NCBI GenBank assembly: GCA_900169235.1
Contig: FWCC01000178.1
Coordinates: 186,001-250,000 of the forward strand
DNA: 64,000 nt
From: Zarea fungicola
Taxonomy: Eukaryota; Ascomycota; Sordariomycetes; Hypocreales; Cordycipitaceae
Reading direction: 5' to 3'
In this document: positions 45,511 to 56,611 of the stretch, one piece after another
Layout of the letters: each line of letters starts with the position of its first letter
Position numbering within the stretch: position 1 is the stretch's first letter
Made by a program: the position numbers and the translations under genes
Notes under the pieces: model-generated
The model's database searches: none
The model's input: the letters and a program-made list of their open reading frames with translations, nothing else
Told to the model about the DNA's origin: nothing

Positions 45511-48500
45511 AGCTAGATAAGCCTTATTTATGCAGCCGATATAAGGGAGAAGCGTGTCGTATTGGTTTCAATTCAGGTTGGGAAGCTCAGTTGTTCCGTG
45601 GTCGGGCTTCCAGTGGCTGGTGTTGCGGCTGAGCCCAATATGCATGCCGATGCACGTGAGCCATGGCGATATTGACAACTGAGTTATTCTACTTGCTGTG
45701 TTTATTCTACTGACAGAAACTATTCGGTCGACGCATCTCTACAGGTTGTGAATGTGTCAAAGTTGGCCAGCCTGAACACCTCCGATCTGCCTGGCCGGTC
45801 AGATTTACTGCTGTGTGGCACAAGCCGCCTTGGAATTACAATTTACTGCTAGCGAACGAGAATTGATGTTAGCTAGTAACACAATTTTCCAGTGAAATTA
45901 CATTGTACAGTAACAGAACTTAATTGTGGTGTACGTTCGCGATGGGCTGCGATGTAGAACAAGAAGATGCGTAGAAAGCAGCATACTACAAGGATTACAT
46001 CCATTTATTTCCAGCCTCCAAGATGCAATACAGTCTCAATTCAATTACCATATACTCAATACACAAAAGTGCTAGGATAAAGAGAGGAATCAGTCAAGGC
46101 CAAGTTCAGCATTGTTTCAAAGTCTAAAGTCCTAAGCTAAATAACCAGACTCATGATGGCTTAAAAATAGAAATGCATAGAGCAGAAACCGCTAAATATA
46201 TAATTAACCTAAATAACTCACCTAATAGAGATGACGGGATAAACTCACCTACAAGTCAGCATGACGGGGCTGAAACGGAGACGCGATAAACCACCTTCCT
46301 AAAGTGGCAGGTCGGGCCATCTGAAACTCAATTCACTGCAGTAGAAACGAACGTCTTCTGATATTTCATGGCTGAGTGCAATTGACGAATCTAATCAATG
46401 GAAAGCGAATGCCTATCATGTTCCTTTTTTGGAGCTAGGACATCGGATCGAACGGCACATGTTGCGATGAATAGAGCAGGGAGGTTAGCAGAATTACGAT
46501 GTCTGCAACGGCTACTGAATAATGCATAGTCCGATCAGGGAAGGTACATTGCCATTGTGTTTATGTTTAATCTATGACCAGGCCGGGTGAGCCGAGTAGC
46601 TTCGTTTTCGACGTCACCTTGTAGGGAAGGCAACCTTTGCCGCCAGTAGAGCTGATAGCCATCACCTAAATTACCGTTGATTTCGAAAGAGAGAATAAGT
46701 TTAATCAAATTACTCTCGAAAGCGTTGGAAGACTCTCTGATGAATAAAATATTAAATTCGATTGCTTCTTTTGGCGCCACAGCATATGGATTGTTTCGAC
46801 AAATCCGTTCGGTATAAGTTAATAGAAATGTATTAACTAAGCACACGTCTTCCTGCGAGAAATTCGATTCTCGATAAGATGTCTGTAGCTACGATAAAAT
46901 CTCTGCACAGCCACCGCCCAGCCGTCTCCATCACCGCAATGCAGCATGGCAGTCTAGGGCGGCAACAACGGCTGCTCGTGCCAGAGTGCTACACTCTGGA
47001 CAGGTTCGCAGTCTGAGGAAATGAATCCATGAGATGCGGCGCGAGTGATTCCCGGATCTGAGCTGCAATTACGAGCCGTATCTCGGTGTGCAGTCGTGTC
47101 ATGAGCTGCGCAGGCTTGGTGATGTGTATATGTAGACGGCTCAAATGGTGGCAATGCTCCTATCCAGAACCTAAACCCCAATCCTACAGCAAAATATAAC
47201 TCTAAAGGGCGGAGCGAGGGCCTCTTTCTCTCAAACGCGGAGTAAATCTTGGAGGACTTCTTGTCTGGTGGCTTCAGTGTCCCATTTGCCAACTTTGGTG
47301 AAATGCAGCTTACGCATACTGAGAAGTGGGCTGTGGCTCCGACAGTAACTACCATTACAAGGTGGTTGCGATCCATAACCAGCCGCAACTGATCGCTCCT
47401 CTGACGCTAGTGTCATGCAGCACCAGTACGTTTAAATTTGCCCAAGTTTGAGCAATAGTAAATAGTAGCAGCTTTGGTCTCATTGTTTACTTGCCAAGAA
47501 TCTACTCAGTTAACTAGTTGGTGCTTCTATAAGAAAAGTAGCGTGTAGTTTACCTTGACAACTCCAAGACTATCAAAAGCGGAAGTTTGGTCGAGACTCC
47601 TTTGCATCTTTACCAGCAGGATTGTCGTGCCGCTTTTCTCCGGCATGCAGAACTCGTTTCATTTCTACTTTTACATCCCGGCGCTTTATCCCTTTTAATC
47701 GTATGTCGCCATCCACTAGCGTATGCAGTTGCCGATCATAAGTTATAAAAGCCACAGCGTCAGCACTTAAGCCCTTTAATCAGCTAACCGAAGGCATAGG
47801 TGCCCGATTAGGCAGGCGGAAATCTTGCTAAGGAGTTGATTACTCCGATGCCAAGCCGGCCACCGCAACCGTAGAGCAAGAGGCGACCAGCCATTCCGTT
47901 CCCTCCGCACTTGGCTTGCCCGGAAAACGGCCAAAAAACGCCAACAGCCCTGTAAGGATGACACTTATCGGCGGTTATCCCACAGCCCTGAATCATCTGG
48001 ATAAATGAACAACCATCCCATTCCGTGGCGCCGCTGAAGTGCCGCAATTCCGAATGGCGGATCCTGGCAGGACACAGAGCTGGCCTGAATGCCGTTTTGC
48101 CGTCGATTTGCCAATTGCATCTTAGTCTTGGCACAGGGCACGCATGATGCATGGTGCATAATGCACAGGGCACAGTGCCAGTACCATCACCCGGCAAATA
48201 CGAATAATGTGTGCTCACTTAGGAACATGAACGTCATCACGACTTTCCAACTTGGGCCTCATCACCGAAACCTGCCAAATTCGGAAGATAACTTGAGATA
48301 ATATGTTGACATTTGACGACTCTGTTGCTGGACCTTCATAATGACTGCAGTGGAAGTCGGCCGACATGTTGAGAAATGAGTATAAATACACTGACGGCAG
48401 TCGTGCGTATGATGAGTGAAAAGTCCTCAGGCAGTTCCACGACTCTCACAGAATTTCTTGGCCATAATCCTTTCTACCATTACCTGGTGTATATAAAATC

Positions 48501-48518
48501 CCAGTCTCTTTTGACAAG
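45511..48518. other. 3-kb gene-poor, AT-rich region
   Basis: No open frame here has family-like sequence. The frames at 46535-46846 and 46954-47388 (minus) are the longest but not recognisable. Composition is AT-rich with frequent stops, consistent with old mobile-element or pseudogene debris, but I find no terminal repeats. The right end carries a TATATAAAA at 48490-48498 just upstream of the protease gene. Confidence 0.4.
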
Positions 48519-49691
48519 ATGCAGTTCCCCACGGTCGGTAGCCTGCTTGTCGCGGTCCTGTCCGCCTCCTTGGCCGCTGGCGCCGCTCTTCCATCCACCA
48601 AGGTTGGCGTCGTCGAGTTTCACCAAACTGCCAACCCCAAGTTCGTCGCCCACAACGGACCCCTCGCTCTCGCCCGTGCCTACAGAAAGTACGGCGTCCC
48701 CGTCTCGCCCGCACTGAAGGCGGCGGCCACGGCTGCTGCCGCTGGAAAGAAGCGCGACTCCGGTTCCGCCACGGCCAACTCGGACCAGGGTGATCTCGAA
48801 TACATTGTTCAGGTGTCGATTGGCACACCCGCCCAGACTCTCAACCTTGACTTTGACTCTGGCAGCTCGGATCTATGGGTCTTCTCCCCGGAGCTGTCCA
48901 ACCCGGGCAACCACAACCTCTACGACCCGAGCCAGAGCAGCACCTCGCAGCAGCTTTCCGGCGAGAGCTGGAGCATCCAGTACCAGGACGGCTCCGGCTC
49001 CTCTGGTGACGTGTACAGCGACAATGTGACTGTCGGTGGCGTGACCGTCCAGGGGCAGGCGGTTGAGACGGCTTCGCAGGTCTCGGACCAGTTCGCCAAC
49101 GGCGACAGTGACGGCCTCCTGGGCTTGGCCTTTAGCAGCATTAACACTGTGACCCCAGACCAGCAGAAGACGTGGTTCGACAATGCCCAATCGCAGCTCG
49201 ACAAGCCTCTCTTCGTTGCCGACCTGCGCCACGACGCTCCCGGCAGCTACACCTTTGGCGGCATCCCCAGCGCGGCCAGCAACATCCACTACACCTCCGT
49301 CGACAACAGCCAGGGCTTCTGGGGTTTCACCCCGACCATCAGCGGACGGCAGGTGAGCGGTATTGCCGACACTGGCACGACTCTGCTGCTCCTAGATGAC
49401 GACCTTGTCAACAGCTACTACTCAAAGGTGTCGGGAGCCAACAACGACGCCAGCCAGGGTGGCTGGGTGTTTGACTGCAACACCAATCTCCCCAGCTTCT
49501 CCTTCACCGTGGGCGGTGGCAAGATTACCATCCCCGGTTCCCTCATCAACTACGGCCAACAGGGCAATGTCTGCTTTGGTGGTATTCAGTCCAGCCAAGG
49601 CGCCGGTAACGTCTTTGGTGATGTTGCTCTCAAGGCTGCCTACGTCGTCTTTGACGCCGGCAACAACCGCCTTGGTTGGTCCCAGAAATAA
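48519..49691 (+). CDS. Secreted pepsin-like aspartic protease (penicillopepsin type, A1)
   Basis: One exon encodes 390 residues. A signal peptide (MQFPTVGSLLVAVLSASLAA) and a basic propeptide ending near KKRD (residues 77-80) precede the mature enzyme. The two catalytic aspartates are Asp113 in DFDSGSSDLW and Asp284 in IADTGTTLL; the flap tyrosine is about 155 in SIQYQDGSGSSG. Family length and the ending GNNRLGWSQK match extracellular fungal aspartyl proteases. There is a single disulfide pair (VFDCN and NVCFGG). It would digest proteins at acid pH outside the cell. The KR at the propeptide end suggests Kex2-type or autocatalytic processing. No GPI tail is present. Confidence 0.94.
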   Translation: MQFPTVGSLLVAVLSASLAAGAALPSTKVGVVEFHQTANPKFVAHNGPLALARAYRKYGVPVSPALKAAATAAAAGKKRDSGSATANSDQGDLEYIVQVSIGTPAQTLNLDFDSGSSDLWVFSPELSNPGNHNLYDPSQSSTSQQLSGESWSIQYQDGSGSSGDVYSDNVTVGGVTVQGQAVETASQVSDQFANGDSDGLLGLAFSSINTVTPDQQKTWFDNAQSQLDKPLFVADLRHDAPGSYTFGGIPSAASNIHYTSVDNSQGFWGFTPTISGRQVSGIADTGTTLLLLDDDLVNSYYSKVSGANNDASQGGWVFDCNTNLPSFSFTVGGGKITIPGSLINYGQQGNVCFGGIQSSQGAGNVFGDVALKAAYVVFDAGNNRLGWSQK

Positions 49692-50412
49692 GACATGGGC
49701 ACTAAAAATAAACACGCATACAAAATGTAAATATTTGTTTAGTTTATACTGCATATAGTTTTACGATATATAGTTATACATACTGTACCTTGATGCCCGT
49801 TGTTCCTACTGTGTAGGTCTTGTTAACGTGAAATGGACTTGCTTTCGAAACAAGCAAATTATAAAAAAAAGGAGAGGAGAAAAAGGAGGGAAGAAAATTA
49901 TTAACAAATTATGTAAATGATGTACATACTTTAAAGACACCAAGAGGAATTGTGGCTTGCGGAGGGCCAAGTTGGGGAAGCTTGGGGAGCTGGAAACTTC
50001 CCCGCACAAGCTCCAACACCTCTTGCCACTGAAGAAGGGCTGACATGCATCGTGCATCAGAAACATCGACACTGACAAATAACTCATTTGAATAAAATAC
50101 GGTTTCTTCCATTCAAAGATACTTTGCTCTCATTTTACGCAGTCACGCTACCAGTCCAACGATTCCAAATCGCTTGTAACCCGGTCGATCCACGATCCTA
50201 CTGCCCGTACAACCCCACCTCCACAACGGCGCTGATTATCACGGCCACTCCATCGTTTTGTCATTCATTCCCTTTATTGCCGTCCAAGGCCAGTCAAGCT
50301 GGCATCCTTTTCAAGTCCCGTCAAAGGGATTCTGGGACTGGGCGGCAGCGGCGGCTGCAGCAGTGCACTACGAGCAGCATTCTCTACTCGTTTGCCTCGA
50401 CGAAACATTAAG
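49692..50412. other. Intergenic region between protease and methyltransferase genes
   Basis: 720 bp with A/T-rich and A/G-rich stretches (about 49860-49910). It holds the protease 3' end and the methyltransferase promoter. Nothing else is recognised. Confidence 0.35.
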
Positions 50413-51268
50413 ATGGCGTGGCGATGTTCAGGGGCCACGAACAAGGAGCTAATTGAGAATATGTGGAAGAACAAGCTCATTAGTGATGTCCGGGTCAAGG
50501 AAGCATTTCTTCTGGTGATTCTCCTTTTTATTGCCATCAACTATCGTGCCATGGAGAAGTAACGCTTACAACAGCTGACAGGTTGATCGGGGCAATTACG
50601 CTCCTGGCAAGCCGTACCAGGACTCACCGCAGTATATTGGGTACCAAGCCACCATTTCGGCACCGCATATGCACGCCATCGCCCTCGAGCACCTCATCTC
50701 CTTCATGCTCCCCACCGAGACATCGCCCGCGCCACGGGCCGTGGATATTGGCTCGGGCTCGGGCTATCTCACCCACGTCATGGCGGAGCTTGTTGGCCCG
50801 CGGGGTCTGGTGGTGGGCGTCGAGCACATCAGGGCGTTGCGGGACATGGGCGAAGCCAACATGCGCAAGAGTGTCGAGGGAAGAGAGCTTCTTGAGGAGG
50901 GCAAGGTCAAGTTTGTGGCTGCGGATGGTCGAAAGGGCCTTGTGGAGCCTGCGCGACAGGGCGAGGAGGCGCTGGGAACGCAGTGGGATGTCATTCACGT
51001 CGGGGCGTCGGCCAAAGATGTGCACGACGAGCTGATTAACCAGCTCAAGTCACCTGGGTGGTAGGTCTCCCGATGAGAGGTGCTTTTTTTGTCGCCTTGG
51101 CTAAGACTTGGACATAGCATGTTTATTCCGGTAGAGGACGAAAACGACAGGGGTTCACAATACGTTTGGCGCATTGAAAAGGACAAGGACGGCAACATTT
51201 CCAGGAAGAGACTATTTGGCGTCCGTTATGTTCCACTTACAGACGCGCCAGCTGAGGAAATCTTCTAA
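50413..51268 (+). CDS. Protein-L-isoaspartate O-methyltransferase
   Basis: Three exons (50413-50514, 50582-51060, 51118-51268) give 243 residues. The N-terminal [14 protein letters not shown], then VDRGNYAP formed at the first junction and [14 protein letters not shown], are the PCMT substrate-side signatures. The SAM-binding motif I is [19 protein letters not shown], followed by [16 protein letters not shown] and WDVIHVGA. The last exon gives [16 protein letters not shown]. The enzyme methylates isoaspartyl residues in ageing proteins to start their repair, using S-adenosylmethionine, in the cytosol. Length and order match the family, and the introns restore motifs exactly. The second donor overlaps an in-frame TAG (TG|GTAGGT), so splicing is required for a full product. 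Confidence 0.93.
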
Positions 51269-51678
51269 AGCAGTTGTCTGCAGCACTTGCCTTTGAGGTA
51301 AACTCTTTTGCATCGTCATCACAAATTGAGCAATTTCTTTAAATAATTTTTATAAACCCTTTTTCATGGTTTTGTATCAGAGGGGCCTCTGTATACTAAG
51401 AAATACTGATCCGAAAATAAGTAACCGTTGCGCCGTTGTAAAAGCCGATGCTTTTGGACCGAGACAAAAGGAAACCCAATTAATGCAATCGTTGGTGCCA
51501 GCCCAGTTCGATAGCAAAAACGCAATCCAGCCGATAATAGAAAATGTTCCAATACAAAAAGCCACCCAATGCGCCGCCAAGATTTTTGCAGAATTTCAAA
51601 TACCAAGACCGTGTAACGCCAAACCCAAACAAGATGAGGAAAATACAGTACCGCTTAGGCTTGCACCGTGGATTCCCT
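51269..51678. other. Convergent 3' intergenic region
   Basis: 410 bp between two convergent genes. No gene or clear structured terminator is seen. Confidence 0.4.
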
Positions 51679-52284
51679 TTATAGGAGAACAAAGAGGGCA
51701 GCAAGGACAGCAACGGCAATGGGCATAGAACCGACAGTGTTGGCAGTCGCGCGGCTGGTGCAGCCGCCAGGAGGGCAAGCCGAGGTCGTAGCGCTGGGCG
51801 CCTTGGTGGACGAAGGCATGGAAAAGGTCGAGCTGGGCGAGGAGGTATCGGTGATAATGGGGAGATTGGTGCCGCAGCCGTAGGCGGGGCAGCCGATGCC
51901 ATGGCCAGTAGGCTCCGGGATGGTGATGTTCTTGTTGCGAATGGGCACGTTGGTGGGAGGGGGGGGAGGAGGGGGGGGAGGAGGAGCACCGGTAGACGAA
52001 GATGGGGCGGGAGGAGGAGGAGGAGGAGGAGGGGCAGAGGTCTCAATGGGAGAGACGCGGCCCTCGGTGCATGGGACGGTAATGTACTTTGTAATCACAG
52101 CGTGGCCGTCCGTTGGGCACTCGGTGACGGTGACGGTGTTGGTCACGGTGACTGGAGCGGCGCAGTCGGCGCAGTCGTCCCGGCGGACGAGGGCGTTGGC
52201 ATTGCCGGTGGAGTTGTTAAGGATGGAGGCAGAGGCAGAGGCTGCAGAGGCCAGGATGGATGCGATGGCAACGACGTTGAACAT
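51679..52284 (-). CDS. GPI-anchored, proline-rich cell-wall protein
   Basis: One exon encodes 201 residues. A signal peptide (MFNVVAIASILASAASASAS) is followed by a probable Kex2 site (LVRR at 32-35), a CADC pair, and the VTVTNTVTVTECPTDGHAVI pattern common in fungal GPI wall proteins. Two polyproline runs (eight and ten Pro) lie near 84-114, separated by a Ser/Thr stretch. A cysteine-containing GIGCPAYGCGTN and a Ser/Thr-rich stalk follow. The end, after a small-residue site near TANTVGS, is hydrophobic (MPIAVAVLAALFVLL), which fits GPI-anchor attachment. It is probably a structural or surface mannoprotein. No enzyme domain is present. Confidence 0.82.
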   Translation of the reverse strand: MFNVVAIASILASAASASASILNNSTGNANALVRRDDCADCAAPVTVTNTVTVTECPTDGHAVITKYITVPCTEGRVSPIETSAPPPPPPPPAPSSSTGAPPPPPPPPPPTNVPIRNKNITIPEPTGHGIGCPAYGCGTNLPIITDTSSPSSTFSMPSSTKAPSATTSACPPGGCTSRATANTVGSMPIAVAVLAALFVLL

Positions 52285-54453
52285 TGTGGCGGTGGTTGAG
52301 TTGGTGTGCGTTTGTGTACGTCAGGAGATGCTTCTTGTAGCTGAGTCTGAATTCTTGAGATGGACAAGGCAAACGGTCTTTTATTAGGCAAGTAGCTTGC
52401 GGGAATGGGAAGGAGATTTGGGAAATTGGAGACTTTCAAGCTTTAAACAGATTTGTATCTTGAGAGGTGTGAGTGGTTGCGTGGTTGGGTACTTGAGTGG
52501 TTGAGTGGTTGAGTGTTGTTGTGTGAATATCAAGGCTGGAAGCTTGTTTACTGCTGAGTTGGAGAGTGTGTGAGTGATGATTTCAAAACCTGTCGAGTAT
52601 GGGAAGAATCGACTCTTATTATACTCCGGGATGTGAGTAGCTTTTGACAGTAAATTACATAGCATTGACGGGTTTTCACATTTGCCATCACGCAAAAAGA
52701 AAGCGCCATTGTCCGGTATGAAGAATGGTGCGGAACGTTGTAAGCGATGGCAGGCAATGTCCCAGTTTACAATCGCCGACATTGTCGGCAGCAGTCTGGT
52801 GGGGACGTGGCGGTCGGTGGCAAGAGTGCGGGTAGACTTTCCAGAAGGTCAACCTGAGGCTTGGCAGGGGAACTAGCACATTCCTTTGCTTTGCAGTTGA
52901 GCGAGAGAGCTGAAGTGACTGCGGGCTACGAGAAAGAGAGGCTGGTGGACTGGAGGCTGTCTAAGCTGCCTGTAGCGTGACAATCCGTTCCAACAGGCGG
53001 CAATGCGGGCAGATCTATGGCTGCCCCGAAGAATGCTAGTTGCTAATTGACCGCTAGGGCGAGCTGTCTGCGTTGTAGCTTGCGTCTAGCACTAAGCCAA
53101 GTTCGTACGATCATGTCTTGAATTGTCAGTCGTTAAAGAGCTATTGCATTCCATTGCCAGGTTTGGGTGGGGATGGGCAAGACAGGCAGAAGGCAGTGAG
53201 CGTTGGCAATGCGGCAGGGCCGCTAGTTTCAATAAATAGCCGATCTTGAAGCGGCTTGTGTTTTAAAATAAAAATAAATTCCTCCCGATTACCCAAATGC
53301 TCCGTAGCGGTTCTGCCATGAAGCAGGCTCCGACTCGCCGTGTTTTGTCAAGAGACTGATGTGCAAGATCGTCAACTGATCGGTGGCTACTAGAAGCCAA
53401 TACATTCCAGGGCATCGGCGGTCTTCAGCGCCAGTACCAGCCAGGCGTTGTGAATTGAGTAGTAAATCATTATCATGAATCACGTTTGGGCATATCGTAT
53501 GCAATTTGCTTCATTGAATTTTACTGCTTTTAATTATGTCATTTGGGTTTCACGGTTGATGGCTGATGCTGCGTATCCAGTTCGATTCGCACGCCGACTC
53601 TTACAGCGTACGAGTTGATGTCTCGTATTCTCAACGTGAAGTTGCCCAACTTGTCTCCCTGGAAGAAAGGACCTCCACATCAGTTGAAGAGCGAAGATAC
53701 GGATGCCGTTTACTTTGCTGTGATGCCATGAAAATAAATACGTAAAATGCTATTAAAATTACCCATGGATGTGGTAGATAAGTAGACATGACATATATTT
53801 CAGAGGAATACAATAATGAATTCATCTGCCATTTACGCAGTCCATGTTGTTTGGCATCGCACCATAGGGTAACCTGGCACTTGGCTGTCATAACGAAGAG
53901 CAGTTTCGCTCTCCCTTGCAAGGGATCAGATTTCCCATCGTGCTCATCTAATACATAGAGCTCGTCACTAGCCAACATCAGGCTTAACCAAGAGAATCCA
54001 CCTAAACGCCCAAAAGCCACATCAGAGGTAAACTCTCAAAATAATATACAAAACGCGTAGTGTACTAATTTTGACACGATTTTTTCTTATTCCACTACTT
54101 CTTTATCATCTTCTATCCTATATTACCTGCTGTGCCTCGAGGTACCACGCTGGTAGCATCCACCTTTCCCGTCCAGGTACAGCTTCTAAGCCGAATGCGG
54201 CCAACACACATCGACGCAAAAAGTAAAATCGCAACGAAAGCGTTGGGAAGATAGACACAAAGATTGGACAAGAGAAACTGCTCTCGGATAAAATGTACTT
54301 GATTTGAGAAAATATGTCCGCTGCGTGAATTTTTTTTTTTTAAGTCCTACAACTTGTTGTCCATTAACAATAGCTTCTGTTGATTGTCGTACACTTGTAG
54401 GTGTAAATATCACCTCTCTTCGTCTTGACGAGAATTCAACGGCAGCCTTCATA
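52285..54453. other. 2.2-kb intergenic region
   Basis: Divergent promoters of the GPI protein (left) and the PPxY membrane protein (right). Open frames within are short and unlike proteins. A TGAGTGGT-type tandem repeat lies around 52469-52516. No RNA gene is recognised. Confidence 0.4.
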
Positions 54454-55227
54454 ATGTCATTCATACACAGCCCCAGCATCTTCATCGCTAGCCTATTGGG
54501 CCTCGCCTTCCTCGTCGCCATGGCACTTGTTGTCTTTTACGTAACGCGGCACCGGCCCTACATGATCAAGCCCCACGATCCAGAGTCTGGCGCCGACTAC
54601 ATGGGTATGGCCGCTGGAGAGCAGGATCCGCCACAGTTCTCAGAAATACAGCAGCATCATCCGCCCGTATATTGCGTCGATGATCTCCAATATCCGCCTC
54701 CAACCTACGAGGCCGTGTTTACACGCACTACCGTTCCAACGCAGCATGAGATGTACCTGCTCCGAAAACGTCTGGAGAAATTGAAACGGCGCCAACAACG
54801 CGAGGCAGCAAACAACACCGACACTGGCAGCAGGCAAAGCACCACGACAAGTCGCTGTGAAACTGCGATTCGAGACTCGGAGATTCGATGCCTTCAGCAA
54901 TGGATTGAGCGTCTAGATACGCTCCGTGATGACGAGGAAGCCGACGAGGGTAGCGGCGGCCGACGGGCATTGTCGTTTCATCATCCACACAGATCGACAG
55001 TAAGACTTGTCCATTCGCAGAGCGAGCCTGCCGTTCTGCCAACGCGAATCATCACGATACAGCGCGAGACGGGGTGGATCAATTGCGGTCTCCCTAGAGA
55101 AGTTGCGCCGCCATACAGTGTTCCGCCACCAAGTCCAACGCTGGCTGAGACAATGGATACGCGGTTTGCGGAGCTGAGGGAGCAAATGATGCGAGGGGTG
55201 GGCGGGAGACATTCAACCAACAGGTAG
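54454..55227 (+). CDS. Single-pass membrane protein with PPxY motif, unknown function
   Basis: One exon encodes 257 residues. The N-terminus is a strong transmembrane helix (IFIASLLGLAFLVAMALVVF, about 9-28) followed by basic residues, so the rest faces the cytosol. The tail has YPPPTYEAVF, a canonical PY motif for WW domains, at about 77-86. A basic coiled-coil-like LLRKRLEKLKRRQQREA and a second helical EIRCLQQWIERLDTLRDDEE follow, then a Pro-rich PPYSVPPPSP. I start at 54454 because the hydrophobic segment begins right there; an upstream extension lacks an ATG with a family-like sequence. The plan resembles Rsp5 membrane adaptors, but I recognise no family, so function is inference. Confidence 0.65.
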   Translation: MSFIHSPSIFIASLLGLAFLVAMALVVFYVTRHRPYMIKPHDPESGADYMGMAAGEQDPPQFSEIQQHHPPVYCVDDLQYPPPTYEAVFTRTTVPTQHEMYLLRKRLEKLKRRQQREAANNTDTGSRQSTTTSRCETAIRDSEIRCLQQWIERLDTLRDDEEADEGSGGRRALSFHHPHRSTVRLVHSQSEPAVLPTRIITIQRETGWINCGLPREVAPPYSVPPPSPTLAETMDTRFAELREQMMRGVGGRHSTNR

Positions 55228-55666
55228 ACCGTCTAAACAAAGATGATTGCGGTTCAGTTTCAACAGACATAAAAAAAATCATCAGCCATCATAGATAATT
55301 GTATATATACAGAAAACATACGGAGAAGTGGACCAACGAGCAACGAGTTGGATAGCGCGCAGTTGAGAGCAACCAATTGGTACAGGTTACGCTCAGGATC
55401 TAGTCAATAATCGTAATACAAAGATTTAATTCAAGCCTCTCATGTTCAACAAGATAAGAAAGCAAGTACTGTACTTGGCTGCTGCCAAGCTGAATCGAGC
55501 CAGCTCGCACGCCAGCTGCCCCCACCATTGTCCAACCCATTACCCCATGGAAACTCTGACGTAGCTGAGAGATCGACGCTGAGGTTTAATTCACACACAA
55601 AGCCAACCACGTCACTATTTTTTTTCTCTTCACATACACTCGCCAATTAATTGTTCCCTTCCTATA
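55228..55666. other. Intergenic region before the NmrA-like gene
   Basis: 440 bp with a poly-T tract near 55618-55625. Presumably the NmrA-like gene's promoter; nothing further seen. Confidence 0.35.
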
Positions 55667-56611
55667 ATGTCCTCTCCGATTAAAAAGGTCACTCTCATCG
55701 GGGCCAACGGCTCTCTCGGCTCCGTCATCCTCGACGCCCTCGTCGCCGCCACCACCTTTGACGTCTCCGTGCTCATCCGCGCCGACTCCTCCTCCATACC
55801 CGCCCACGCCGCCACAATCACCCGCATCTCCATATCGCCCGCCTTTGACGTCGCCGAGCTCGCCCGCATCCTCGTCGGCCAAGATGCCGTCGTCGCCGCC
55901 TTCCCGCTCAAAGACGTCAACCAACACCTCCGCCTCGCCGAGGCTGCCTACAAGGCGGGCGTCCGGCGCTACATCCCTGCCGACTACGGCTCGTGCGACG
56001 CGCGCAGCCCGCAGGCCCAGAAGCACCTGCAGCTCTACCGCGACAAGGCCGCCGTGCAGGCCCTCTGCGTCACGCTGGCCGCCTCGGCGCCCGCGGACAA
56101 TGTGCCGTTTACATGGACGTCGATTGTGTCGGGCCACTTTTTCGACTGGGGCCTGCGAAACGACTATCTGCACCTGGACGTGGTGAACAAGAAGGCGCTG
56201 ATCCTGGACGCAGGGGACACAAAGGCGTCGGTGTCGACGCTGCCGCGCGTGGCGGAGACTGTGGTGCGGGTGCTGTCGCGGCGGGAGGAGGAGACGAGGA
56301 ACCGGTTCGTGTTTGTGCAGAGCTTCTGCCCGACGCCCCTGGAGGTCGTGGCGGCGCTGGAGAGGGCCACGGGGACGAAATGGCACACGGCGCATGTCGA
56401 CTCGAATGCCTACCTGGATCGGGAGACGGCGAAGCACGAGACGGGCGATGAGCATGCAGTGCACAACATTGTGTTTGTGCTCGGCGCTGTCAATGCGGAT
56501 TGGACGCGGAGTCCGGAGTTTGCCATGGAGTTGCTGGGCTTGGAGGATGAGAACCTGGATGCTGTCGTTGGCAATGTTGTGAATGAGTTTCGCGCAAACG
56601 GCTTGGCATAA
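55667..56611 (+). CDS. NmrA-like / isoflavone-reductase-like NAD(P)-binding protein
   Basis: One exon encodes 314 residues. The Rossmann glycine motif is VTLIGANGSLGSVILDALV near the start. It is followed by VLIRADS and VVAAFPLKDVNQHLRLAEAA, and RRYIPADYGSCDARS, which is the NmrA/PCBER-family substrate segment. The middle has VPFTWTSIVSGHFFDWGL and the C-terminal part a helical cap. These atypical short-chain dehydrogenase relatives are either NADPH-dependent reductases of phenolic or secondary-metabolite substrates, or redox-sensing regulators. The catalytic Lys is not obvious, so which applies is unknown. Codon usage is very GC-rich at third positions, like other expressed genes here. Confidence 0.86.
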   Translation: MSSPIKKVTLIGANGSLGSVILDALVAATTFDVSVLIRADSSSIPAHAATITRISISPAFDVAELARILVGQDAVVAAFPLKDVNQHLRLAEAAYKAGVRRYIPADYGSCDARSPQAQKHLQLYRDKAAVQALCVTLAASAPADNVPFTWTSIVSGHFFDWGLRNDYLHLDVVNKKALILDAGDTKASVSTLPRVAETVVRVLSRREEETRNRFVFVQSFCPTPLEVVAALERATGTKWHTAHVDSNAYLDRETAKHETGDEHAVHNIVFVLGAVNADWTRSPEFAMELLGLEDENLDAVVGNVVNEFRANGLA

